Assembly: GCF_030272615.1 (NCBI RefSeq)
Contig: NC_081411.1
Location: forward strand, 838,987,388 to 839,051,387
DNA from: Cryptomeria japonica
Taxonomy: Eukaryota > Streptophyta > Pinopsida > Cupressales > Cupressaceae
DNA length: 64,000 bases
Direction: 5' to 3'
Part shown: in pieces, positions 23,364 to 34,108 of the stretch
Numbering within the stretch: the stretch's first letter is position 1
How the letters are laid out: each line of letters opens with the position of its first letter
Position numbers and translations under genes: made by a program
Notes under the pieces: model-generated
The model's database searches: none
What the model was told of the DNA's origin: nothing
What the model saw: the letters and a program-made list of their open reading frames with translations, nothing else

Positions 23364-23432
23364 CAGGCGATTCATGAAGAGTTCGATGATGTAGTTTCAC
23401 AATGATGATGGTGACAAGTATTTGGAGCTATG
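23364..23432 (+). repeat. E4 5' LTR, segment 2 of 3
   Basis: It begins with the E5 target duplication, then a 64-bp piece matching about 56527-56592 (GATTCATGAAG... to ...TTTGGAGCTATG). CTATG at 23428-23432 is the E6 target duplication. Confidence 0.9.
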
Positions 23433-24598
23433 TGTAGTGTCATGAAATTGCAACCCTTGCAATTTTTGACTACATTAGGCTCCTCACACATGCGATTTGA
23501 ATCCCTAAGCTTGATCAGAGACCGGAGACTTGCTCGACACTTGGAAACTGCATCTTTCTTGCCCTCTGTATTCCCTGAACTCCATCCCATCCTCAAAAAA
23601 AGGGTAGGAAAGGGGCATGAGGCCCCTATCCTCTGCCCTATTTTGGGGTAGGACCCTTCAAATTGTGCTTTGGTGGTTATGCATTGAGCAGGAAACTCCC
23701 CCAATGTCAGTCTACGATGAAAAATTAGTCAATTAGCCCTAATTGACAAGTATATAAGTTGCACTTCCCCTTCCATTTTGGTATAACATAGATACATGAG
23801 ATCACACATTCAAGCATTCAAGAGCATTCAAGAATTATTTTCCATAATTGAGAATTTTCAAGTCTCCTTTCAAGGCTAGGTGTTGCATTCAAGTCAAGGA
23901 TTCAACCATTGAAGAGGAGATTCATTCCAACATTCAACTTCATATAAGCAATTCTATCAACATTTCTATCACAACCTCCCTTGAGGTGATTTACATTTCA
24001 GCCTTTCATTTACACTTACTTGCAAGTACTTTCTTTCATCATTTGGTTAATTCCAAATCTGGGGTTTGACCTGAAGGCAAACCCCCAATCCAAACCCCTT
24101 TTCCTCTCTCTTCTGTGTGTAGGTTGCATCTGCGCAACTGTAATTTCAGATTTGGACTCCATTTGCAGAGGTGGAAAAACCCTTTTTGTTTCATGGATTT
24201 TTTAGAGGACCATGTACACTCTGACCATGGCTCAGGCAACTTTTCCTCAAATTTGCAAGGCAGCTTCATCTCAACAGATTATTCCCAGATCTAGGTGCAC
24301 AACTTCATCCTATGCTTCTATCTCAATTTATAATAAGATCTCTCTCTCTTTTTTAGTTGGTCATAAGTACACAATTCAATCAATTCAAATCTCAATGTCA
24401 GAAGAGGGGATTAACTTACCATCACTTAGAATTCAATCTCTTTCTCTAAAGGTTGAATCTAGTGTGTTTCCCCCCTCTTCTAATGTAATGCATGAAAAGT
24501 GTTTGAAGGGGAATCCAAAGTGAAACTTTCATCTCTCCTTGGAGGGAAGAAAAGCTTTCCTCTAGATTTCATTCTTTTACTTTTTTTCCAACACTACA
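23433..24598 (+). repeat. E6 5' LTR
   Basis: 1166 bp, TGTAGTGT...ACACTACA, with a GGAAAGGGG/CCCCTATCC hairpin at 23607-23631. Confidence 0.93.
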
Positions 24599-24616
24599 TT
24601 TTGGTGAACCCAAAGT
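24599..24616 (+). promoter_or_regulatory. E6 putative primer-binding site
   Basis: TTTTGGTGAACCCAAAGTC directly follows the LTR. E9 has TTTTGGTAAACCCGACATC and E8 has TTTTGGTAAACCCAACGTG at the same place. The tRNA is not assigned. Confidence 0.6.
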
Positions 24617-24675
24617 CTTACATGCTTTATTCTGAAAATCATTGCATATTTTTCATTTACAAGTTTAATTTTTCT

Positions 24676-25580
24676 ACAAACTTAGTGGTTAATTCATTCA
24701 AAACCCTAGTTTTTAAAATTGAAATTGAACTTGTGTTTTATGAAAATTGCTTGTTATTGTCCTAGATTTGAAAATTGCTTTGTTTGTCAAATTCAATTAC
24801 TTCATTTCCTTGTTCAATTTGCAAATCAAATTCACAAATATAAGAGGTTAATTGTCAAAACCCTAATTTTTAAAAATCATCTTGAAATTATGCAAAACTT
24901 GAATTTCCATTCAATTTTCAGATTTGTGACTATTTTTAGACTTATCTTCTGTTCTACAATTCAAATTTCCAATTTTCCTCCTTTTTCAAAATTCAAAATT
25001 TTAAAAATTAAGTGGTTAGGTCCTCAAACCCTAATTTTCAAATTTAATTGGATTTTGTACAAATTTCAATCAATTTCACTCAAATTCAGATTTCTAAAAC
25101 ATTCTCCAAGGTGTCCCTATCCATTAGGTGTGACCTTTTTCAAATTTGTAATTCAATTCCTCATTTTCTTCAAAAACCTTAATAGGGTCCTATCTTCACA
25201 TTTCAACCTTATTTTCACCTATCTAGAAATCATGAAATTTGCCAATTTTTTGGGGTTAGCTTTAAAATCATCGTAATATTCATCCCAAAAAATTTCAAAA
25301 AAAGTTGGTTGGACCATGTGCATTCCCACCATAGTCCTCATCTTTTTTCCTAAAATTTTGAGAGACTGTTATGACTGTATTTCATAGCCTAAATCCAGAA
25401 GATTGGCTGCTTTTGTTGATTTTTTATCCCTCTAACATCGAAGATACCTTCAAATTTTAACATTTCAAATTTCAAGAATTTTTTTAAAAGTAAGAGATTA
25501 ATTCTAATTTGCCCTGATTTTAAAAATTCTAATTTTAAAAATAAGTGGCATCCCCTTGGCCCTAATTTTAAAATTGCAAT
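24676..25580 (+). repeat. E6 leader repeats, about 160-168 bp, with AAACCCTAATTTT core
   Basis: Units begin near 24680, 24841 and 25008 with a TTAGTGGTTA-like start, then CAAAACCCTAATTTT and a TTGAACTTGTG-like tail. More degraded units follow near 25491 and 25543. The E9 leader (58440-59340) has the same array. Confidence 0.75.
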
Positions 25581-26029
25581 TTCCTTTGATTTATTATTTT
25601 GGAAATTGTGCCATTATCTTTGATAGGGTTTGACCTAGCCTACTCAACTCTTCCTAAGTTGATGTTGCTCAATTCCACCAACTCACCAAGCCTAGTTTCT
25701 TTCTAGGTCTCCAAGTCCCTCTCACTCTCCTCTAGGTCTTGATTATTATCCATACTAGGGTGTTTGCTTTAGGTGTTTTAGTTAGGAACCCTATCAATTC
25801 ACTGTGCTTCTCAAGTGCTTAATCCTGGCTTCATAGCCTCAACTTGTCATAATGACCCCCATTTGATGTGAGATGTTGTAGAGGTGTAATAAGGTCTTCT
25901 AACAAGTTTTTAGTGCCTATGGAGTCCATTGGTGGATTGCAACCTTAAGGTTTCCTACCGGTTTCACAATTTTGCCCGGAAAAGGGCTACAAGGAAATAG
26001 GCCTAATTAGGCCTCCAAGACCATTTTTC
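25581..26029 (+). other. E6 leader, segment before E7
   Basis: Non-coding leader sequence without recognisable motifs, ending at TTTTC (26025-26029), the E7 target duplication. Confidence 0.6.
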
Positions 26030-27082
26030 TATTAGGTCCCAGAGACAACTGAGAGGGGGGGGGGGTGAATTAGTTGTCAAATAAATTCAAACCAAAAACA
26101 ACTTAACCAACTTAATGCATAATACCGGTAAACCAGTTAAGTATGTCGGTAGACAGTGTTAATAGTTAATTGATATACTGGTAAAGATTAATGCATGAAA
26201 CATAAACATAAAGTCATTCACAACACATAACACCAATGTTTGTATGTGGAAACCCTGTAAGGGGAAAAACCACAGTGGGAAACCTTACCCACAATTAGAT
26301 GATACTACTATAGATAGGAAGTGTACATAAATGGGGTCTGCACATGCAGAAAGGCCAACAACCTAGAGCTCACTGCTCAATCATAGAATGGGAGTCACAC
26401 TAACTATAGTTGGATGGTTAAATCCAATAAGAATGTACTGCACAAAATAGCATCTTCATATGCTGGATTCAGTATTGGTGTAATGTTGATATGCTTCTAT
26501 AAAAACCTAGCTTCACCTTCAAATGATGTCTTCGTGTACAGCTCTGCTTAATCTCGCATATACCTTCTCACATTTCTTTTTTGCATTCCACATTCGATCT
26601 TACAAATAAGATCTTACATTTATACCATAACCTAGGACCAATTTTAGTAGGTTGGCTCTACAAGATTTTACAATAAAAATATTTTACAAACAATATGATA
26701 TCCGATGCAATAATGTCAGCTTAATGCATTTACAACAATAATAAATCATCTCCATAGCATGCCATGCTGATTTGGAAAAGATAAACCTACCGGTATAACC
26801 CTAGGTAACCTTGGACCTATTTACCGGTAAAAGAAAATATGCAAATATGAATATACCAATGATTAATTCATCAAAACAAAGTGTCCACATGATGTCTTTG
26901 ACATTACCAAGTGTCTTCCATATCATTCCAAGTGCCAGTGATCATTATATCCTGTCAGTGAACCATATACTAGTAACTATGCAATAGTTACTTGCTTGCC
27001 GGTGAATGCTGCTGGATCTCCAGAGTGCTAGTGTTTTAGTAGGTGTTGACGTCAATGACAAAACCATACCAAAATACCAACA
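26030..27082 (-). repeat. E7 3' LTR
   Basis: 1053 bp. It starts TATTAGGTCCC where the other LTR has TGTTAGGTCCC, and ends ATACCAACA. It contains the GACAACTGA/TCAGTTGTC hairpin with a G-tract loop near 26044-26080 (one stem base altered: TTAGTTGTC). Confidence 0.93.
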
Positions 27083-27415
27083 ATATCCCCTTTTGGCATT
27101 GATGGCAACACAAGATGGAAAAACCATCAAAGTGCCAAAATAGAAATGCCAATACCAAAAACCAACAATCTCTCCCTCTGGGAGCAACATGTGTTTCTTC
27201 AATACCAATCTCTCATTAAAGAAAATGTGTTTTTCCATAGATATCTCTCCCCCATTGAAATCAAATGCCAAATTTATAATAATACCAAGTTCATATACAA
27301 AATACCAATCAATTCAATATACCAACTACTCCCCCTGAGAAGTAGCTTCCTCATCAAAGACCAAAGTAAAAGATCTGTTTGTTAATTCTGCCCGTTGATG
27401 ACAATCATCAACTGT
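27083..27415 (-). promoter_or_regulatory. E7 polypurine tract and 3' untranslated region
   Basis: The minus strand reads CAAAAGGGGATAT at the LTR junction, a slightly altered polypurine tract. Further tracts lie near 27165-27180, 27243-27252 and 27328-27336. No gene. Confidence 0.75.
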
Positions 27416-29161
27416 CTAAGTCTCTACCAGTGGTGGTATGACTCCAAGCTGATCTCTGAGATATTCAAAAGTCTCCTTAGGAAAAGGTTTTGTGAAAATA
27501 TCTACAGGTTGTTCTTTAGTATTCACATAAACCAATTTTATCTCTTTTTCTTCAACTTTTTCCCTTAGAAAATTCAGTTTGATAGAAACATGTTTTGTTT
27601 TAGAATGTAATACTGGATTCTTAGATATATCAATTGTTGTAGTGTTATCACAATATATAGTAATAGGTTCCTTGCATTTTACCTTTATGTCTTTCAACAT
27701 TTGTTTAAGCCATAGTACCTGTGTACAGTTAGTTGCTGCTACAACATATTCTGATTCTGCTATTGATAAAGATGTACAAGTTTGTTTCTTACTCATACAA
27801 GAAACTAATCTCTTTCCAAGAAAGAATGCTCTGCCAGTGGTGCTTTTTCTATCATCCACATCTCCTGCCCAATTTGCATCTATGTATGCACATAGATCAA
27901 AATTTTCATCTCTAGGATACCATAATCCAAGATTTGCAGTGTCTTGTAAGTACCAGAAAATCCTTTTTACTGTTGATTCATGATTTTCTCTAGCATTACT
28001 TTGAAATCTTGAAACAATACATACTACATTCATAATATCAGGTCTGCTTTGTGTCAAATATAGTAAACCTCCTATCATAGATTTGTATCTAGTTGGATTA
28101 ATAGGTGTAGATTCATCCCTTTGAGATAATTTGTCATTTGTAGTCATAGGTGTGCTTACCGGTTTAGAGTTCTCCATCCCAAATTTCTTTAGTAACTCTT
28201 TCAAGTACTTGAATTGACTAAAAAATATACCTTTGTCGGTCTGTGAAATCTGCAATCCTAAAAAGAATTTTATTTCTCCAATCATAGACATTTCAAATTC
28301 TTGCTGCATTTTAATAAAAAATTCTTTACATAGTTCATCTTCTCCTCCAAAGATTATATTGTCAATGAATACTTCTATAATCAAGATATCATCATTAGTT
28401 ATTTTGTAATATAAATTGTTGTCTGCATTTCCTTTAGTAAAACCAATCTTTAAAAGATACTTATCCAATCTTGCATACCAAGCTCTTGGGGCTTGTTTCA
28501 ATCCATATAAAGCTTTTCTTAACCTACGAACCATATCATTGTCATCTGTCAAAGAAAATCCATCAGGTTGTTCAATATAGACTTCCTCTTCAAGATCTCC
28601 CTTCAAGAATGCACATTTAATATCCATTTGATAAACTTTGTAGTTCTTGTGAGCTGCAAAAGCCAAGAATAATCTGACTGCCTCAATTCTAGCTACCAGT
28701 GCAAGGGTTTCATTGTAATCAACTCCTTCTTTCTAAGAATATCCCTTACACACTAGTATTGCTTTATTTCTGACAACCTTACCATCTTCATTAAGTTTGT
28801 TTCTAAATACCCATTTGAAAGCCAAGAATAATCTGACTGTCTCAATTCTAGCTATCGGTGCAAGGGTTTCATTGTAATCAACTCCTTCTTTCTAAGAATA
28901 TCCCTTACACACTAGTATTGCTTTATTTCTGACAACCTTACCATCTTCATTAAGTTTGTTTCTAAATACCCATTTGGTTCCAATTATATTTTTATCTTTA
29001 GGCCGAGGAACTAATGTCCAAGTATTATCTTTCTCAATTTGTTCTAATTCTTCTTCCATAGCTTTAATCCAAAATTTATCTTCACATGCCTCATTAACAG
29101 ATGATGGTTCAATTTGAGAAATAAGACATACATCTTCATTTGCCAATTTTCCTCTTGTCAT
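27416..29161 (-). pseudogene. E7 copia reverse transcriptase and RNase H
   Basis: The minus strand opens at 29161 with an integrase-RT linker, then WIKAMEEELEQIEKDNTW and [20 protein letters not shown] 416-codon open stretch (27416-28666) holds [52 protein letters not shown] (catalytic D-D appears as D-N), the RNase H markers CAYIDANWAGDVDDRKST, SLSIAESEYVVAATNCTQ, YCDNTTTIDISKNPVLHSKTKH, and the end LGVIPPLVET. A 159-bp tandem duplication (28661-28978) repeats part of RT, each copy with the same stop in KGYS-stop-KEG. The enzyme would copy element RNA and degrade the template. Confidence 0.92.
28661..28978 (-). repeat. Tandem duplication of 159 bp inside E7 RT
   Basis: AGCCAAGAATAATCTGACTG occurs at 28661 and again at 28820; the two copies differ by only a few bases. 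The period is 53 codons, so frame is kept. Both copies carry the same in-frame TAG. Confidence 0.95.
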
Positions 29162-29393
29162 AACTCCTTTAAATTTGTTTCCAATTATCTGATCTTCAGA
29201 ATGTTCAATTTTACATACCAGGGTGTCTTAGTTTGCTGTTGTTCTTCAATTACTGTGGAATCCTCTAATGGTATCAGAGTAACTGGGTCTTCATTCTGTA
29301 CTGATGGATTTAGTGTAGGTTCATTTGTCATAATTTCTATTGCCGGTTCAGAGTCTATATACCTTGAAGTTCCTCTAAATTGTTCATCAATTT

Positions 29394-30231
29394 TTACATT
29401 TGTACTCTCAACAATTTTCTACAATATCTTATTAAAACATCTATATGCCTTTCTCTTAGATGAATAACCAAGAAATATTCCTTCATCACTTCTAGGATCA
29501 AATTTGCCAATATACTCATCTCTTCTAATATAACATTTACTTCCAAAATTTTTGAAATACTTAAGAGGAGGAGTATTACCAAACCATAGTTCATGAGGGG
29601 TCTTACCGGTTTCACCTTTGATGTGAAATTTGTTGAATGTATAAACCACTGTGCTGACTGCTTCTCTCCAATATACATGTGGTAAATTTGCTTCAGATAA
29701 CATACTTCTTGTTGCATCCAAGATAGTTCTATTTTTCCTTTCAACAACTCCATTTTGCTGTGGTGTTCGAGGTGCTGATAGCTGTCTTCTAATTCCATTC
29801 ACTTCATAGAATGTATTAAAGTCCTTAGATGTGAATTCTCCTCCTTGATCTGATCTTAAACATTTGATTTTCTTACCGGTATCATTTTCAACCATTGCTT
29901 TGAACAGTTTGAACTTTCCAAGTGCTTGTGATTTTTCTCTGAGAAAAGTAACCCAACACATTCTAGAATAATCATCAATAATTAGCATGAAATATCTATC
30001 ACCTTGTAAGCTTTTAGTTCTAGCTGGACCACATAAATCAGTGTGAATCAAATCAAGAGCATTATTGGATTTTTCTGGAATACTTTTGAAACTATATCTA
30101 ACTTGTTTTCCAAATTGACATTCCTTACATATTGTATTCTAAGGTTTCACAATTTTAGGTAGATCTCTAACTACCTTAGAAGTACTAATTTTTACCATAC
30201 AATCAAAGTTTACATGACATATTTTCTTATG
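29394..30231 (-). pseudogene. E7 copia integrase
   Basis: The open stretch 29419-30051 begins at IHTDLCGPARTKSLQGDRYF and contains LRSDQGGEFTSKDF and PRTPQQNGVVERKNRTI, giving the D-D-E catalytic set of the rve integrase core. Upstream, 30052-30231 holds the remnant of the HHCC zinc region (CKECQFGKQVRYSF). The C-terminal half (HELWFGNTPPLKYFKNFGSKCYIRRDEYIGKFDPRSDEGIFLGYS in order) is the typical copia extension. A stop lies after CFNKIL. Integrase would insert cDNA with a 5-bp target duplication, consistent with those seen here. Confidence 0.92.
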
Positions 30232-31685
30232 CTATAACCAACTTTCATCTATATGTGCAATCAAACATGCCTTTTCACTATTATTCAAATGAAAGATATT
30301 ACCTCTAGTCTGATTACCGATTGTAATTTCAAAACTAGTTCTATTCATGATTTTGCATTTCCAATTCTTAAATTGTAACTGAAATCCTTTCTCAACCAAT
30401 TGAACAACACTTAAAAGATTATGCTTTAATCCTTCAACATAGTAAACATTGTCAGTGTTATGCTTACCATCAAGAGATAGTACCCTTACCTTTGATTGAA
30501 CAGGCTTTGTCATCTCCAAATCTTACTAAACCTCCATTGTATTCTTGAAAGTTCAATAATTTACCTTTATCTCCTGTCATATGATAAGAGCATCCTCAGT
30601 CAATGATCCATTCATCCTTTGCGTCAACTTTATCTACTAGGGCTTGTTCTGCTGGTTGAGCAGTAGGTGCCGGTTGATGTTCTGTTATAGCAACAAAAAC
30701 CCATCCATTGTCTGTTGGATCCTCATTAGAATCATTAGTTACACCTTCATCAACAATGTAACAAGATTTGTCTTTGTTCTTCTTAAATCTGTATCTTTGA
30801 TATTCAGGATTAGGCTTGTATGTTCTTCTAGCTTCTTCTCTTAGTCTAGCATGTCTATCAGGGCATCTCAAAGCCATATGACCAATCTTATTGTAGTTAA
30901 AACATTTAAAGGGTGCTTTACCTTCATACTTACTTCCAATTGGACCTTTTGGCATTTTCTTTGCAAATAGTGCTTCAAGTTCTCTTGCATAAAAGGCTTT
31001 CCAATCTGATTTGTCAAATGATGGAGCAGATGATGTTAATGCTTTAATGACCAAATCTGTCTTTATAGTAGCAACAAGAACAAATTCCTTAATTTCAAAG
31101 GCTAAAAGTTTTCCAATCAATGTATCCCTAGTTACTGATGTATTAGGCATTGTTCTCAACTCATTTATAGCAGTAACCTTCATTTTATATGCCAACGACA
31201 AACCTCTTAAATTTTTGAAACAATTTCATCCTCACTCAGGTTCCTCCACAACATTTAATACCCAAAACAATTTCATTTACTCTTTCCATAAAAGTAGAAA
31301 TCCTTTCATCTTCTTCCATTTTCAAATGTTCATACCTGACTCAGAAGCTTTCAAGTTTTGTAATCTTGACTGTGGAATCTCCTTCATTCAGTGTTTCCAA
31401 ATGATCCCAAATAGCTTTAGCAGTAGACCTATCTGATAATCCCATGATTTGTTGATCTAATAATGCTCTCAAAAGTGCTTCTCTTGATTTGCAATCATTC
31501 TCCTCATCTTTGGCTAAGGTAGTTGGAGTGATCTGACTAGCTACAACAGTAGTATAACCATTCTTTGTAACTTCCTAGATGTCTTTACCAAAGCAATTCA
31601 GATGTGTCTCCATTCTGATCTTCCATATCCCATAGTTGGTTCATTCTAGTTTAGGACTGTCCTTCCTAAAATAATTAGTAGTCAT
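30232..31685 (-). pseudogene. E7 copia gag and protease
   Basis: Gag starts near 31685 (MTTNYFRKD), continues through a UBN2-type core (HLKMEEDERISTFMERVNEIV and MSLAYKMKVTAINELRTMPNT) and a knuckle reading CFNYNKIGHMALRC, where the second Cys is Tyr. The protease start reads DEWIID-stop-GCSYHMTGDKG: the Ser of the D-S-G triad is a TGA stop. VYYVEGLKHNLLSVVQLVEKGF and an open stretch to 30232 follow. At least one frameshift near 31200 breaks gag. E3 carries the same layout. Confidence 0.88.
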
Positions 31686-31728
31686 TGGATCTCCTCAAGT
31701 TGTTAAACTTTTGCAAAAGAGGACTAAG

Positions 31729-31741
31729 CTCTGATACCAAT
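31729..31741 (-). promoter_or_regulatory. E7 primer-binding site (tRNA-iMet)
   Basis: The minus strand reads ATTGGTATCAGAGCTT at the inner end of the 5' LTR, the plant initiator-Met tRNA complement. Confidence 0.92.
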
Positions 31742-32784
31742 TGTTAGGTCCCAGAGACAACTGAGAGGGGGGGGGTGAATCAGTTGTCAAATAAATTCAA
31801 ACCAAAAACAACTTAACCAACTTAATGCTTAATACCAGTAAACCAGTTAAGTATGTCGGTAGACAATGTTAATAGTTAATTGCTATATCGGTAAATATTA
31901 ATGTATGAAACATAAACGTAAAGTCATCCACAACACATAACACCAATGTTTGTACGTGGAAACCCTATAAGGGGAAAAACCATGGTGGGAAACCTTACCC
32001 ATAATTAGATGATACTACTACACATAGTAAGTGTACATAAATGGAGTTTGCACATGCAGAAGGGCCAACAGCCTAGAGCTCACTGCTCAATCACAGATGG
32101 GAGTCACACTGACTATAGGTGGATGGTCAAATCCAATAAGAATGTACTGCACAAAATAGCATCTTCATATGCTAGATTCAGTACTGGTGTAATGCTGATA
32201 TGCTTTTATAAAAACCTAGCTTCACCTTCAAATGATGTCTTCGTGTATAGCCCTACTTAATCTCACATATACCTTCTCACATTTCTTTTTCACATTCCAC
32301 ATTCGATCTTACATTTATACCATAACCTAAGACCAATTTTAGTAGGTCGACTCTACAAGATTTTACAATAAAAATATTTTACAAACAATATGATATCCGA
32401 TGCAATAATCAATTAAAAATGTCGGCTTAATGCATTTACAACAATAATAAATCATGTCCATAGCATGCCATGCTGATCTGGAAAAGATAAACCTACCGGT
32501 GCAACCCTAGGTAACCCTGGACCTATTTGCCGGTAAAAGCAAATATGCAAATATGAATATACCAATGATTAATTCTTCAAAACAAAGTGTCCACATGATG
32601 TCTTCGACATTACCAAGTGTCTTCCATATCATTCCAAGTGCCGGTGATCTTTATATCCTATCGGTGAACCATATACCAGTAATTGTGCAATAGTTGCTTG
32701 CTGGTGAATGCTGCTAGATCTCCAGAGTGCTAGTGTTTTAGTAGGTGTTGACATCAATGACAAAACCATACCAAAATACCAACA
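31742..32784 (-). repeat. E7 5' LTR
   Basis: 1043 bp, TGTTAGGTCCC...ATACCAACA, with the U5 hairpin near 31755-31788. Divergence from the 3' LTR is limited to scattered substitutions and small indels (one is a 15-base segment near 26594). Confidence 0.93.
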
Positions 32785-32789
32785 TTTTC

Positions 32790-34108
32790 TAAGGCTTGGA
32801 GGAAAATGACTCAAAGAACCCCCCAAAAAGTTTAACTTTTCTTCAATACTACACCCATGCCTAATAAATTTTTGTGGTTTTAGGCCCTAGTATGACCATA
32901 CAAGGTACGAACCCCAAAATGAAGGTTTGTAGGGTTTTTAAGGGCTTTAATTGGCAGAGAGTAGGAAATTTGGGGTTTAGCTATTAAATGGATTATTAAA
33001 GACTCCTCCTTTTACATACAAGTCTTCCCCATCCCTATGAACTCCAAATTCAGAAATGGTGTTCTTTCATTCACCTCTGCACTCTTCAACACTTTTTCAC
33101 CTCTTCTTCTCTAGTCGGGTTGCTCCTAGACTCGCCTAGAATGAGGTGATCATCATATCCAAACACTTCTCCAACACTTGAACCTACATATTTACAATGT
33201 ATAGGAGTTTTCCCACCATGCCCCGACTAGCCGTGATGGCAGCACGTGTGGGACTCATGGGGCAACCATATTTACAAGAAAATGACTATTTACAAGCCAA
33301 AACTGGCTACTTGTGAATCAAATCACTTCAACAATAGTAAATGCTAATTAAAATTCTTGAAAATGAAAATCCTACTCTACAACACACTACTGAATCTCAA
33401 TCCATCATTGGGTTCATGGATTCAATCCATTAAACCTTCAAAGAATGCCAAAATTGATCAAAAACAAAGGAAAGTGCAGTCCAAAATCTTGTATTTTGAT
33501 TATTTCTTTCAAAATCCAAGTACACCAACCTTGGTGAGCATGAAAGATGGGGTTTATATAGCTTTCCCATGTGTGGAGTCCTTCCATGGCATTGGGAAAT
33601 TCCTAAATCCACTGCTAACCAATTTCAGGAGAAAATTTGTCATGACAACTTTTTGCAACTTCATGATTTTTGCACTTTTGATCTCTCCCACCTAAGAGAC
33701 ATATATCTAGTCACCACTCATGACATTTCAAACATGTCTAAGGCCTATTTAAGCCTCTCTAATTATTTTTCCAACATTTGACACTTTTGACCAATAAATA
33801 GGCCAAAAACTACTCAAAACACACTATTTACAGAAAAATGCAAACCTAGGCAAAATGAACTCCACCTAAGCCTACATTGACAAATCACACACTCTTGGAC
33901 CCTCCTAGAGTCCTTATTCCCTCATGACCTGGCTAGGGTAAGTACAAGCCAAAATTTGGAAAAACAAGAAAGCTAGAACCTAGGTGCTCGTGCACCAATC
34001 TTCCTCCAACAAAGTTCAAATTGTTTAATCATTATTTTCTTAAATTTTGCATTACTCAATTTTGTAAGCTTTGGTCAAAATTCAAAATTTCAATTTTCCC
34101 TCTAGTGC
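32790..34108 (+). other. E6 leader, segment after E7
   Basis: Non-coding continuation of the E6 leader. Roughly 25618 to 34003, minus E7, has no counterpart in E9. The part near 33000-33800 is not obviously repetitive within the window. I see no supportable gene; the open frames here are short. Confidence 0.55.

Larger units (their letters stand above)
26030..32784 (-). mobile_element. E7: near-complete Ty1/copia element, target duplication TTTTC
   Basis: LTRs (26030-27082 and 31742-32784) flank a minus-strand gag, protease, integrase, RT and RNase H in copia order. TTTTC lies at 26025-26029 and 32785-32789. The tRNA-iMet primer site and a polypurine tract are present. It is the only element in the window with a recognisable integrase. 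Stops, a frameshifted gag and an internal duplication show it is inactive. It resembles E3 in every shared domain. Confidence 0.96.

Noticed and set aside
24676-25580. Interstitial telomere
   Set aside because: The AAACCCTA words are single, spaced by about 165 bp in AT-rich leader, not a contiguous telomeric array.
33357-33695. 112-codon open frame in the E6 leader as a captured host gene
   Set aside because: No motif, no similarity recognised, and stops in flanking sequence; there is not enough to call a gene.
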